Below, piece by piece: positions 15,769-23,515 of a stretch of DNA of 54,439 nucleotides (position 1 is its first letter; each line of letters starts with the position of its first letter). The DNA lies in assembly GCA_018608625.1 (NCBI GenBank), contig JABAZC010000026.1, positions 1 through 54,439 of the forward strand, in the 5' to 3' direction. A program made the translations under genes and the position numbers. The notes beneath the pieces are model-generated. The model saw only the letters and a list, made by a program, of their open reading frames with translations, made no database searches and had not been told where the DNA came from. This DNA is from Flavobacteriaceae bacterium. Its GTDB lineage: Bacteria; Bacteroidota; Bacteroidia; Flavobacteriales; Flavobacteriaceae.

Positions 15769-17205
15769 ATGGAAATAACCCTCAAAGGAGATGCTAAAAT
15801 AGAAAGCATCCCATCACTGAAAGACAAAGCTTTAAGAATTAATCTAAATGAGAATATCTATGGTACCTTTGCTGAGATTGGTGCCGGTCAAGAAACAGTA
15901 AGACAATTTTTCAGAGCTGGAGGGGCATCTGGGACTATTGCAAAAGCTATGTCGGCTTACGATAAATCTTTTAGTGACGCCATTTATGGAAACGAAAAAA
16001 ACCAACGTTATGTAACAGAAGATCGTTTAAAGAAAATGTTGTCTCATGAGGTTAAACTTATAGAAGATCGACTTTCTAGAGATGAATACCCTAACAAAAT
16101 GTTTTTTAGTTATGCGAATACAGTAGCTACAATTGATTTTGCAAAACGATTTAAAGGCCATGGATGGGTAGGGATTAAATACCAAATTGACTCAGAGCAA
16201 GAAGATTACAATGAGATTACACTTCATATACGTTTTAAAGAAACAGATGCTCGCTTACAACAAGAAACACTCGGGAAATTAGGTACCAATTTAATTTATG
16301 GTGCATACTATAAGTACAATCAACCTAAAAAACTTTTAAGATACCTATACGACCACATAGATAAAGATCAATTAGAAATTGATACCATAAATTTTTCAGG
16401 GCCAGATTTTAAAGATGTAGACAACAGATTAATGAGTTTACAGCTATTAAAAAATGGAATGACAGATGCGGTTATGTTTTCACCTAACGGAAATAATGTA
16501 TTGCCTGCTCGTGTATTGTACAAAAAAAATATATTAGCCTTTAGAGGTAGCTTTAGGCCAGTTACTAAAGTAAACATGGACATGTATGAAAAATCATATG
16601 AAATGTTTATCAATGAAAATAAAGTACAAAAAGAAAAGACTCAAGTCGTATTTGAAATTACACTATCAAACCTTAGAGCATCCGGAGGGGAGATTGATGA
16701 ACAAGATTTCATGGATAGAGCTAGACTGCTTTGTTCTCTAGGACAAACGGTTTTAATCTCTAACTTTCAAGAGTACTACAAACTCGTAGAGTACTTTAAC
16801 TTATACTCGAAAAATAGAATGGGATTGGCCATGGGAATCAATAATTTGATTGATATTTTTGATGAAAAATACTACCGACATTTAAGTGGTGGTATTTTAG
16901 AAGCCTTTGGTAAACTTTTTTATAAAGATTTAAAGGTTTATTTATACCCAATGCTAAATGAAAATAAAACAATGACCACAAGTGATGATCTTAAAGTACA
17001 TCCACGAATGAAAGAACTCTATAAGTACTTTAAATTCAATGGTAAACTGGTAGATATAAAAAATTATGATCCAGAAATACTTAATATATTCTCTAGAACA
17101 GTCCTCAAAATGATCTCCAAAGATGAGGAAGGATGGGAAGAAATGCTTCCTGAGGGAGTCGCTGATATTATTAAAGAGCAAAAACTATTTGGCTACCAAG
17201 AATAA
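15769..17205 (+). CDS. Conserved protein of unknown function (478 residues)
   Basis: 478 residues, no signal peptide and no membrane helix, so cytosolic. I do not recognise a characterised domain. Distinctive stretches are NENIYGTFAEIGAGQETVRQFF near the N-terminus, RFKGHGWVGIKYQ in the middle and SNFQEYYKLVEYFNLYSKNRMG later on. Homologues are sometimes labelled TonB-dependent receptor or nicotinate-nucleotide adenylyltransferase in databases; the sequence supports neither (no plug, no beta-barrel pattern, no HxGH motif). It has its own well-formed promoter and stands alone between divergent and unrelated genes. The GxGQE segment could be part of a nucleotide or cofactor site, but that is speculation. 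Confidence 0.85.
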   Translation: MEITLKGDAKIESIPSLKDKALRINLNENIYGTFAEIGAGQETVRQFFRAGGASGTIAKAMSAYDKSFSDAIYGNEKNQRYVTEDRLKKMLSHEVKLIEDRLSRDEYPNKMFFSYANTVATIDFAKRFKGHGWVGIKYQIDSEQEDYNEITLHIRFKETDARLQQETLGKLGTNLIYGAYYKYNQPKKLLRYLYDHIDKDQLEIDTINFSGPDFKDVDNRLMSLQLLKNGMTDAVMFSPNGNNVLPARVLYKKNILAFRGSFRPVTKVNMDMYEKSYEMFINENKVQKEKTQVVFEITLSNLRASGGEIDEQDFMDRARLLCSLGQTVLISNFQEYYKLVEYFNLYSKNRMGLAMGINNLIDIFDEKYYRHLSGGILEAFGKLFYKDLKVYLYPMLNENKTMTTSDDLKVHPRMKELYKYFKFNGKLVDIKNYDPEILNIFSRTVLKMISKDEEGWEEMLPEGVADIIKEQKLFGYQE

Positions 17206-17275
17206 ATAGTTTCAATGACAAAAAAGCATCTAATTAGGGCTTAGGATTATAAATTGATTTTTGTAACTTAATTTT

Positions 17276-18358
17276 ATGAGTCAAAGACTAATTTCACTTG
17301 ATTTTTTTAGAGGCCTTACCATCGCCGCTATGATTGTAGTTAACGATCCTGGTAGCTGGACATACATATTTGATCCCTTAAGGCATGCACAGTGGAACGG
17401 AGCTACCCCAACAGACTTAGTTTTCCCCTTTTTTTTGTTTATTGTAGGGGTTTCTATTGTTCTTTCGCTTTCCAAAATTAAAAAATCTAATATATCCACC
17501 TATTCTAAAATTCTAAAAAGGACATTAATCCTTTTTGGAATTGGAGTTTTTCTAGCAGTTTTCCCTGGTTTTGATTTTAGTAATGTAAGAATTGCAGGAG
17601 TGCTTCAAAGAATTGCACTTGTTTATTTCTTCTGCTCTTTCATTTATTTAAATTCAAATAAATTTCAGCAAATATGGATTGGTATTTTTTGTTTAACAAT
17701 CTATTGGTGTTTTATGAAACATGTTCCTTTTGGAAATTCTATGGCTGGTGTTTTAGAGCCAGGAGACAATTTTGCTGCTTGGATTGATCGATTTATTACA
17801 CCTGGCAGATTGTACCAAGAAACTTGGGACCCAGAGGGATTTTTTAGCACAATTCCGTCGATTGCCACTGGGATTTCTGGAATGTTTTGCGGACACCTTA
17901 TATTAAATAAATCCAAGTATTTAAAAGCTAAAATTATAGAAATGTTCTTGATTGGTAGTATTTGTTTATCCTTAGGAATGGTCTGGGATTTTAGCTTTCC
18001 AATTAATAAGCAGATTTGGACCAGTTCTTATGTTCTTTTTTCCTCAGGACTTGCTATGATATTTCTTGCAAGCTGCATGTAGATTATCGATCATAAAAAA
18101 AATCATTCCTACACCAAATTTGGAACTGTCTTTGGATCCAATGCTATTTTTGCATACGTATTACACTCCATGCTTGGAGGATTATTTATGATTCCAATTA
18201 TAAACGGAAGTAGTATTCAAAAAAAATGGATGGAGTTTGGACTTTCTACTAATTTAGATCCTCAAATTTTCTCATTAATATGGGCGTTATTTTATACTTC
18301 CATAATCTATTTTATTGTAAATGAAATGTATAAGAGGAAAATTTTTATTAAAATATAA
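17276..18358 (+). pseudogene. DUF5009/HGSNAT-like membrane acyltransferase interrupted by an in-frame TAG
   Basis: The first part (17276-18082, 268 residues) and a second part up to 18358 are in the same reading frame, separated only by TAG at 18080-18082. Joined, they give about 360 positions, the normal length of heparan-alpha-glucosaminide N-acetyltransferase-like proteins. Family features are SLDFFRGLTIAAMIVVN, the FPFFLFIVG segment and, after the stop, FGSNAIFAYVLHSM. Several membrane helices lie on both sides. A Trp or Tyr is expected at the stop, so one transition (TGG to TAG) would explain it. These proteins acetylate sugars across a membrane. Recent inactivation or a sequencing error are the two explanations; no frameshift is needed. 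Confidence 0.85.
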
Positions 18359-18373
18359 ATTTTGTGTGCTTTT

Positions 18374-18826
18374 TTATTTTAATATTTGGGATGTATGTTC
18401 CTTTGTTTTCACTTTAACAATAATGTCTTCTATAATGCCATACGCATCAATTACAAATGTAGTTCTATGAATGCCATCATATTCTTTACCCATAAACTTT
18501 TTTGGTCCCCAAACACCAAACGCGTTGATAACTGATTTATCCTCATCAGCCAACAATGGATAAGGAAATCCGTATTTTTCCTTAAAGTTACTTTGTCTTT
18601 TAGCACTGTCCGCGCTGACGCCTAATACGTCATAACCTAAGGACGTAAAACGGCTGTAGTTTTCGCTTAAATTACACGCCTCTAGAGTGCAGCCTGGAGT
18701 ACTTGCTTTCGGATAGAAAAATAAAACGAGTTTTTTTCCTTTATAGTCCGCTAAAGATATGCTGTTTCCAGCTTCATCCAAGGATTGGAATTTTGGAGCA
18801 GTGTCCCCTATTTGTAATGAAGTCAT
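18374..18826 (-). CDS. bcp: Thioredoxin-dependent thiol peroxidase (Bcp/PrxQ)
   Basis: 150 residues. YPKASTPGCTLEACNL contains the peroxidatic Cys (C46) and the resolving Cys five residues later (C51), the arrangement of E. coli Bcp and plant PrxQ. It reduces organic and hydrogen peroxides in the cytosol with electrons from thioredoxin. It is divergent from nth with only 35 bases between the coding starts, so the promoter for nth lies partly inside its coding sequence. It might be part of the OxyR response, but no operator can be pointed to. Confidence 0.94.
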   Translation of the reverse strand: MTSLQIGDTAPKFQSLDEAGNSISLADYKGKKLVLFFYPKASTPGCTLEACNLSENYSRFTSLGYDVLGVSADSAKRQSNFKEKYGFPYPLLADEDKSVINAFGVWGPKKFMGKEYDGIHRTTFVIDAYGIIEDIIVKVKTKEHTSQILK

Positions 18827-18840
18827 AATTAGTATCTTTG
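18812..18840 (+). promoter_or_regulatory. Complete Bacteroidota promoter for nth (TTG-N18-TATCTTTG)
   Basis: TTG at 18812-18814 and TATCTTTG at 18833-18840 are 18 bases apart. The TTG is inside the start of the divergent bcp gene. The element overlaps an in-frame TTG codon at 18838, which argues for the ATG at 18862 as the true start of nth. Confidence 0.75.
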
Positions 18841-18861
18841 ATTAAAAACAAAGATAGAAGA

Positions 18862-19509
18862 ATGAAAAAAACTGAGAAGGTAAATTTTGTTATAAAAACC
18901 TTAAAAGATTTTTACCCTAAAATCCCCATTCCCCTTGACCATAAAGATCCCTACACACTTTTAATTGCGGTCTTGCTCTCTGCTCAATGCACAGATGTTC
19001 GTGTCAATAAAATTACACCAATATTATTCGCAAAAGCAGATAATCCATATGACATGGTGAAATTAACTATTGAAGAAATCAAAGAAATTATACGACCTTG
19101 TGGTTTATCTCCAATGAAAAGTAAAGGGATCTACGGATTATCAAAAATTATAATTGAATCTCATAACGGAGAAGTGCCAAAGAGTTTTAGCGCATTGGAA
19201 GCTTTGCCAGCAGTGGGGCATAAAACAGCTAGTGTCGTCATGGCACAAGCATTTGGTGTACCTGCATTTCCTGTAGACACACACATTCACCGCTTAATGT
19301 ACCGATGGAACCTTAGTAATGGTAAAAATGTAACACAGACTGAAAAAGATGCTAAACGTTTATTTCCTGAAGAATTATGGAATGACCTTCACCTGCAAAT
19401 AATTTGGTATGGTCGTGAATACTCCCCCGCTCGTGGGTGGAACTTAGATACTGACTTGATTACCAAGACTATTGGACGGAAAAAAGTTATAAATGCTTAC
19501 TATAAATAA
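18862..19509 (+). CDS. nth: Endonuclease III-type DNA glycosylase/AP lyase, lacking the Fe-S cluster cysteines
   Basis: 215 residues from the ATG at 18862. LLSAQCTDVRVN and the helix-hairpin-helix LPAVGHKTASVV carry the catalytic Lys (K121), and PVDTHIHRL the catalytic Asp (D139), one residue off the E. coli K120/D138 numbering. It excises oxidised pyrimidines and cleaves the abasic site. The C-terminus ends GREYSPARGWNLDTDLITKTIGRK with none of the four cysteines that hold the [4Fe-4S] cluster of classical Nth; the region is otherwise full length, so this looks like replacement rather than truncation. The start at 18838 would place coding sequence on the promoter. Confidence 0.92.
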   Translation: MKKTEKVNFVIKTLKDFYPKIPIPLDHKDPYTLLIAVLLSAQCTDVRVNKITPILFAKADNPYDMVKLTIEEIKEIIRPCGLSPMKSKGIYGLSKIIIESHNGEVPKSFSALEALPAVGHKTASVVMAQAFGVPAFPVDTHIHRLMYRWNLSNGKNVTQTEKDAKRLFPEELWNDLHLQIIWYGREYSPARGWNLDTDLITKTIGRKKVINAYYK

Positions 19510-19756
19510 ATAAAACTGACTATCGCCAGGGTTATTAAATACTTAGTCTAATTGATAATGTTTTCAAATCTCATCCCTTTATAAATAGAAACCTTAAAAG
19601 CTTTAGAATAACTCAAAATAAAATTTATAGTTTCAATTTTTGGGTTAAGTTTATTAAAATTAGATTTTTTTTTAGAGTAAATTTTTGCCATTAACCTATC
19701 ATTTTAAATTAGTTACATTTATAACGACAGAAGAATTGATTTATTTTACAAGAAGT

Positions 19757-20341
19757 TTAATTTGTTAGAATAACATTATTCTCTTCTATTAATTTTCGGA
19801 GATTAATCAAGGCATAACGCATTCTGCCTAAGGCCGTGTTTATTGAAACAGACGTATTTTCAGAAATCTCTTTAAAGCTCATATCGTTATACATTCGTAG
19901 TTTTAATACAGTTCGCTGATCTTCAGGAAGTTCTTCTACTAAGTTCCGGATATCATTATGGATTTGAGAGCGAACTAGTTTATCTTCTGCATTTAGTGCG
20001 CTATCGCTAAGTACTGAGAAAATATCAAAATCTTTACTGTTATTGAATTTAGGCATGCGTTTATTTTTTCTAAAATAATCAATAACTAAGTTATGAGCTA
20101 TTCGCATGACCCAAGGTAAAAATTTACCTTCTTCATTATACTTGCCGAGTTTTAACGTTTTTATTACTTTAATAAAGGTGTCTTGGAATACATCTTCTGT
20201 AACATCTCTATCATAGACTTTTGAATAAATAAAACTGTAGAGACGTTGCTGGTGTCTATTAATAAGAATTGATAGTGAAGGTTCATCTCCGTTTATATAT
20301 TGACTGACGAGGATAGCATCGCTTAAAGATTTAGAGTTCAT
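19757..20341 (-). CDS. ECF-type RNA polymerase sigma factor
   Basis: 194 residues. Region 2 (DVFQDTFIKVIKTL through GKFLPWVMRIAHNLVIDYFRKNKR) and region 4 (LPEDQRTVLKLRMYNDMSFKEISENTSVSINTALGRMRYALINLRK) are both complete. The wording of region 4 matches the flavobacterial sigma-70 family proteins often found near uvrA. Divergent from uvrA with 222 bases between starts. No anti-sigma gene follows; the downstream region to nth (19510-19756) has no gene. Its own promoter appears at 20438-20469, leaving a leader of about 90 bases. Confidence 0.93.
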   Translation of the reverse strand: MNSKSLSDAILVSQYINGDEPSLSILINRHQQRLYSFIYSKVYDRDVTEDVFQDTFIKVIKTLKLGKYNEEGKFLPWVMRIAHNLVIDYFRKNKRMPKFNNSKDFDIFSVLSDSALNAEDKLVRSQIHNDIRNLVEELPEDQRTVLKLRMYNDMSFKEISENTSVSINTALGRMRYALINLRKLIEENNVILTN

Positions 20342-20437
20342 AACAAAGTTTTTTTATCGCACACATGGCAGTGTACTAGGTTAAAAAATAAAAAAAGTAA
20401 TGTTATGCTATATGCGAATTTTTTAGAAGTTATAATC

Positions 20438-20469
20438 CAAATATAACAACATTCTCTGTTCGTTTGCAA
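20438..20469 (-). promoter_or_regulatory. Bacteroidota promoter for the ECF sigma gene
   Basis: On the minus strand, TATATTTG (20445-20438) is preceded by TTG (20469-20467) with 21 bases between them. The predicted transcript would have a leader of about 90 bases before the start codon at 20341. Confidence 0.6.
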
Positions 20470-20533
20470 ATTTATTGTGGTTTTTTTAACATGAAGAAGG
20501 TCTTGAAGGCTATAATAATTTTCATAATAATGG

Positions 20534-20541
20534 TATCTTTG
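20534..20541 (+). promoter_or_regulatory. Bacteroidota -7 promoter element for uvrA
   Basis: TATCTTTG matches TAnnTTTG and lies 22 bases before the uvrA ATG. No TTG is found at 17-23 bases upstream. Confidence 0.55.
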
Positions 20542-20563
20542 TAACTTAATTTCAAACCAATTA

Positions 20564-23353
20564 ATGTCACTAGACCTTTCAAAGTTAAGTTCAAAAGAAC
20601 ACATTCTAATTAAAGGAGCAAAACTTCACAATCTAAAGAATATAGATGTGGCGATACCTCGTCATAAATTAGTAGTAATTACTGGGCTGTCAGGGTCTGG
20701 TAAATCGAGTTTGGCATTTGACACTCTGTATGCCGAAGGGCAACGACGCTACGTCGAAAGTTTATCTAGTTATGCTCGGCAGTTTTTAGGACGATTACAT
20801 AAACCTAATGTAGATTACATCAAAGGGATCGCTCCAGCAATTGCAATTGAACAAAAAGTGAATTCTACCAACCCCAGATCAACCGTTGGTACCACTACAG
20901 AAATTTACGATTATTTGAAATTGGTATTTGCCCGCATAGGAAAAACTATTTCTCCAACCTCAAACAACGTAGTTAAAAAAGACACAACTAGCGATGTTAT
21001 CAATTATATTAAAACACTTAATGTCGGAGACAAACTTCTCCTACTTGCTCCTATTCACCTTGAAGAAGGGCGAAGTATAGAAAACAAACTTCAGGCACTT
21101 GTTCATCAGGGATTTGCACGAATTAAAGTGGATGAATCCGTTAAACGTATTGAGCAAATTGAAGACTTTAAAAAGTTAACTAAAACAATCAGCTTAGTTG
21201 TCGATCGAATTATTGTGAAGGACGACACAGACTTTTACAATCGCTTAGCTGACGCTATAGAAATGGCTTTCTTTGAAGGAAATGGACGCTGTGTTATAGA
21301 ACAACTTAAAGATTATAATTCAAAGGAATTTAGTAATTCTTTTGAACTAGATGGGCAAAAATTCCTAGAACCTAACACCCACCTGTTTAGTTTCAATAAT
21401 CCATATGGAGCCTGCCCAAAGTGCGAAGGCTATGGAGATGTCATTGGAATTGATGAGAGCCTCGTTATCCCCAACACCTCACTTTCAGTCTATGAAAATG
21501 CTCTTTTTCCATGGCGAGGAGAGACGATGAAATACTACAGAGACCTTCTAGTAAACAACAGTCATAAGTTTGACTTTCCAATTCACAAACCCTATTTTGA
21601 GTTAAATCCAAAACATCAAAAATTAATATGGACCGGAAATAGTCATTTTACAGGATTAGAAGACTTTTTTGAAGAATTAGAGTCTAAGGCTTATAAGGTA
21701 CAAAACCGGGTGATGTTATCCCGATATCGTGGGAAAACAAAGTGTAGCGAATGCAAAGGAAAAAAATTAAGACAAGAGGCTAATTACGTAAAAGTAGGAA
21801 GCGCATCTATCTCTGATCTTGTTGGAATGTCTCTTAAAGACTTAAAAATGTTCTTTGAGAATTTGAAATTAAACACAAAAGAGAAAGAGATCTCAAAAAG
21901 GCTCTTAAAAGAAATTCAAAATCGATTGGAGTTCTTAACAAATGTTGGACTCGACTATTTAACTCTCAATAGAAAATCAAACACACTTTCTGGAGGCGAA
22001 AGCCAGCGAATAAATCTTGCAACCTCCCTTGGAAGTAGCTTGGTGGGATCTATGTATATTTTAGATGAACCAAGTATTGGTCTACATTCAAAAGATACTG
22101 AACGACTTATTAATGTTCTAAATGACTTACGAGATTTAGGAAACACCGTTATTGTGGTTGAACACGATGAAGCCATCATGGAGTCTGCTGATTACATAAT
22201 AGATATAGGCCCAGAAGCTGGAACGTTTGGTGGTGAAGTGATGGCAAACGGGAGTTATAAATCACTTTTAAAAAGTGATACATTAACCGCCCAGTACCTT
22301 AACGGAACTCAGAAAATTGAGATCCCTAAAAAAAGAAGAAATTCTAAGTATCACATAACAATAAAGGGCGCTAGAGAGCACAATTTAAAAAACATTGATG
22401 TAAAAATACCGCTAAACATGCTAACGGTTGTCACAGGAGTTTCTGGAAGTGGCAAAAGCACACTCGTAAAAAAGATTGTTTACCCAGCGCTAGTTAAGTT
22501 AATTGGGGGTTACGGAGAAAAAGCAGGTGAATTCACAACTATTGATGGAAATTACAGCACAGTTAAATTTATAGAATTTGTAGATCAAAACCCTATTGGG
22601 CGTTCTTCAAGGTCAAACCCAGTCACATATATTAAAGCCTATGATGATATACGTGCGCTATTTTCCAAACAGAAGCTAAGTGTCTTAAGAAATTACCAAC
22701 CCAAACATTTCTCATTTAATGTAGATGGAGGTCGATGTGACACGTGTAAAGGTGAAGGCGCTGTAACGATTGAAATGCAGTTTATGGCGGATGTCCAGCT
22801 AAAGTGTGATGACTGTAATGGAAAGCGTTTCAAAAAACAAATACTAGAAGTTAAGTTTAACACAAAAACAATTGATGATATTCTAAATATGACTATTGAT
22901 GATGCCGTTGCATTTTTCGATAGCCATAAAATATCTAAAATAAAAACTAAACTTCAACCACTACAAGATGTAGGGCTTGGATACGTAACTTTAGGTCAAA
23001 GTTCTTCAACACTCTCTGGAGGAGAAGCACAAAGAATAAAATTAGCTTCATTTTTAGGCAAAGGTTCCAAATCAGAAACAGGATTATTTATATTTGATGA
23101 ACCAACAACTGGTCTTCATTTTCACGATATTAAGAAACTACTAAAATCATTCAATGCACTAATAGAAAAAGGACATTCTATAGTGGTAGTTGAGCATAAT
23201 TTAGAACTTATTAAATGTGCTGATCATGTGATTGATTTGGGTCCTGAAGGCGGAGCTAATGGAGGTTATATTTTAGCAGAAGGTACTCCTGAAAGTATAG
23301 TAAAAGCGTCTAACTCATCAACTGGATATTTTTTGAAAAACAAATTAATTTAA
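20564..23353 (+). CDS. uvrA: UvrABC excinuclease subunit A
   Basis: 929 residues, the length of a full UvrA. Two ABC modules are visible: first Walker A GLSGSGKSS (41-49) and signature LSGGESQR, second Walker A GVSGSGKST and LSGGEAQR. Zinc-binding CxxC pairs occur in CPKCEGYG and CSECKGKK in the first half and CDTCKGEG with CDDCNGKR in the second. It is the damage-sensing dimer of nucleotide excision repair and loads UvrB on DNA. No uvrB or uvrC is adjacent. In this phylum uvrA is often stand-alone, as here. A frame on the opposite strand around 20338-20604 is a shadow. Confidence 0.98.
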   Translation: MSLDLSKLSSKEHILIKGAKLHNLKNIDVAIPRHKLVVITGLSGSGKSSLAFDTLYAEGQRRYVESLSSYARQFLGRLHKPNVDYIKGIAPAIAIEQKVNSTNPRSTVGTTTEIYDYLKLVFARIGKTISPTSNNVVKKDTTSDVINYIKTLNVGDKLLLLAPIHLEEGRSIENKLQALVHQGFARIKVDESVKRIEQIEDFKKLTKTISLVVDRIIVKDDTDFYNRLADAIEMAFFEGNGRCVIEQLKDYNSKEFSNSFELDGQKFLEPNTHLFSFNNPYGACPKCEGYGDVIGIDESLVIPNTSLSVYENALFPWRGETMKYYRDLLVNNSHKFDFPIHKPYFELNPKHQKLIWTGNSHFTGLEDFFEELESKAYKVQNRVMLSRYRGKTKCSECKGKKLRQEANYVKVGSASISDLVGMSLKDLKMFFENLKLNTKEKEISKRLLKEIQNRLEFLTNVGLDYLTLNRKSNTLSGGESQRINLATSLGSSLVGSMYILDEPSIGLHSKDTERLINVLNDLRDLGNTVIVVEHDEAIMESADYIIDIGPEAGTFGGEVMANGSYKSLLKSDTLTAQYLNGTQKIEIPKKRRNSKYHITIKGAREHNLKNIDVKIPLNMLTVVTGVSGSGKSTLVKKIVYPALVKLIGGYGEKAGEFTTIDGNYSTVKFIEFVDQNPIGRSSRSNPVTYIKAYDDIRALFSKQKLSVLRNYQPKHFSFNVDGGRCDTCKGEGAVTIEMQFMADVQLKCDDCNGKRFKKQILEVKFNTKTIDDILNMTIDDAVAFFDSHKISKIKTKLQPLQDVGLGYVTLGQSSSTLSGGEAQRIKLASFLGKGSKSETGLFIFDEPTTGLHFHDIKKLLKSFNALIEKGHSIVVVEHNLELIKCADHVIDLGPEGGANGGYILAEGTPESIVKASNSSTGYFLKNKLI

Positions 23354-23387
23354 GTAAAATCATGAAAATTTACTTTAAATATTAACT

Positions 23388-23403
23388 TTGGCACGCTGTT
23401 TGA
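23388..23403 (+). promoter_or_regulatory. Candidate sigma-54 promoter downstream of uvrA
   Basis: TTGGCACG followed by four bases and TTGA. The -24 half is a perfect consensus and the GG to GA distance is exactly the 10 bases expected between the GG and GC of sigma-54 sites; only the final C of the -12 half differs. It sits in non-coding DNA and points at a terminator. Confidence 0.45.
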
Positions 23404-23445
23404 TCTATGGTTTATGAGTTATTTTTTGAAAACATATTTTGAAAA

Positions 23446-23465
23446 GTTAGTTAGTTAGTTAGTTA
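23446..23465 (+). repeat. Tetranucleotide tandem repeat GTTA x5
   Basis: Five perfect copies of GTTA, followed by GTTTA, in the intergenic segment between uvrA and the glycosyltransferase gene, 4 bases before the terminator stem. Repeats of this type can gain or lose units by slippage. Confidence 0.9.
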
Positions 23466-23469
23466 GTTT

Positions 23470-23512
23470 AAAGCTCCGTAGTTGAATATCCCAAATCACT
23501 ACGGAGCTTTTA
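23470..23512. terminator. Strong bidirectional intrinsic terminator
   Basis: AAAGCTCCGTAG at 23470-23481 pairs perfectly with CTACGGAGCTTT at 23499-23510 around a 17-base loop. It lies between convergent genes (uvrA and a glycosyltransferase) and can serve both strands. Confidence 0.88.
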
Positions 23513-23515
23513 TGT

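Larger units (their letters stand above)
23415..23512 (+). ncRNA. Candidate small RNA (about 98 nt) between sigma-54-like promoter and terminator
   Basis: Transcription from the sigma-54-like site would begin near 23415 and stop at the 12-bp hairpin ending at 23510, giving a short RNA. The interval contains five GTTA tandem repeats and no meaningful coding sequence (only an 11-codon frame from about 23407). It could instead be the 3' untranslated region of uvrA. The call rests on promoter/terminator spacing alone. Confidence 0.3.

Noticed and set aside
18080-18082. TAG read as selenocysteine or pyrrolysine
   Set aside because: Selenocysteine uses TGA, and pyrrolysine is not expected in this family or phylum; the simple nonsense mutation is the better explanation.
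19768-19783. Palindrome AGAATAA-CA-TTATTCT at the end of the ECF sigma gene
   Set aside because: It is AT-rich, only 2 bases of loop, and lies in coding sequence; a terminator or operator is not supported.
20338-20604. Minus-strand 88-codon frame over the uvrA start
   Set aside because: It overlaps the promoters and the start of uvrA, shows no family features and looks like a shadow.
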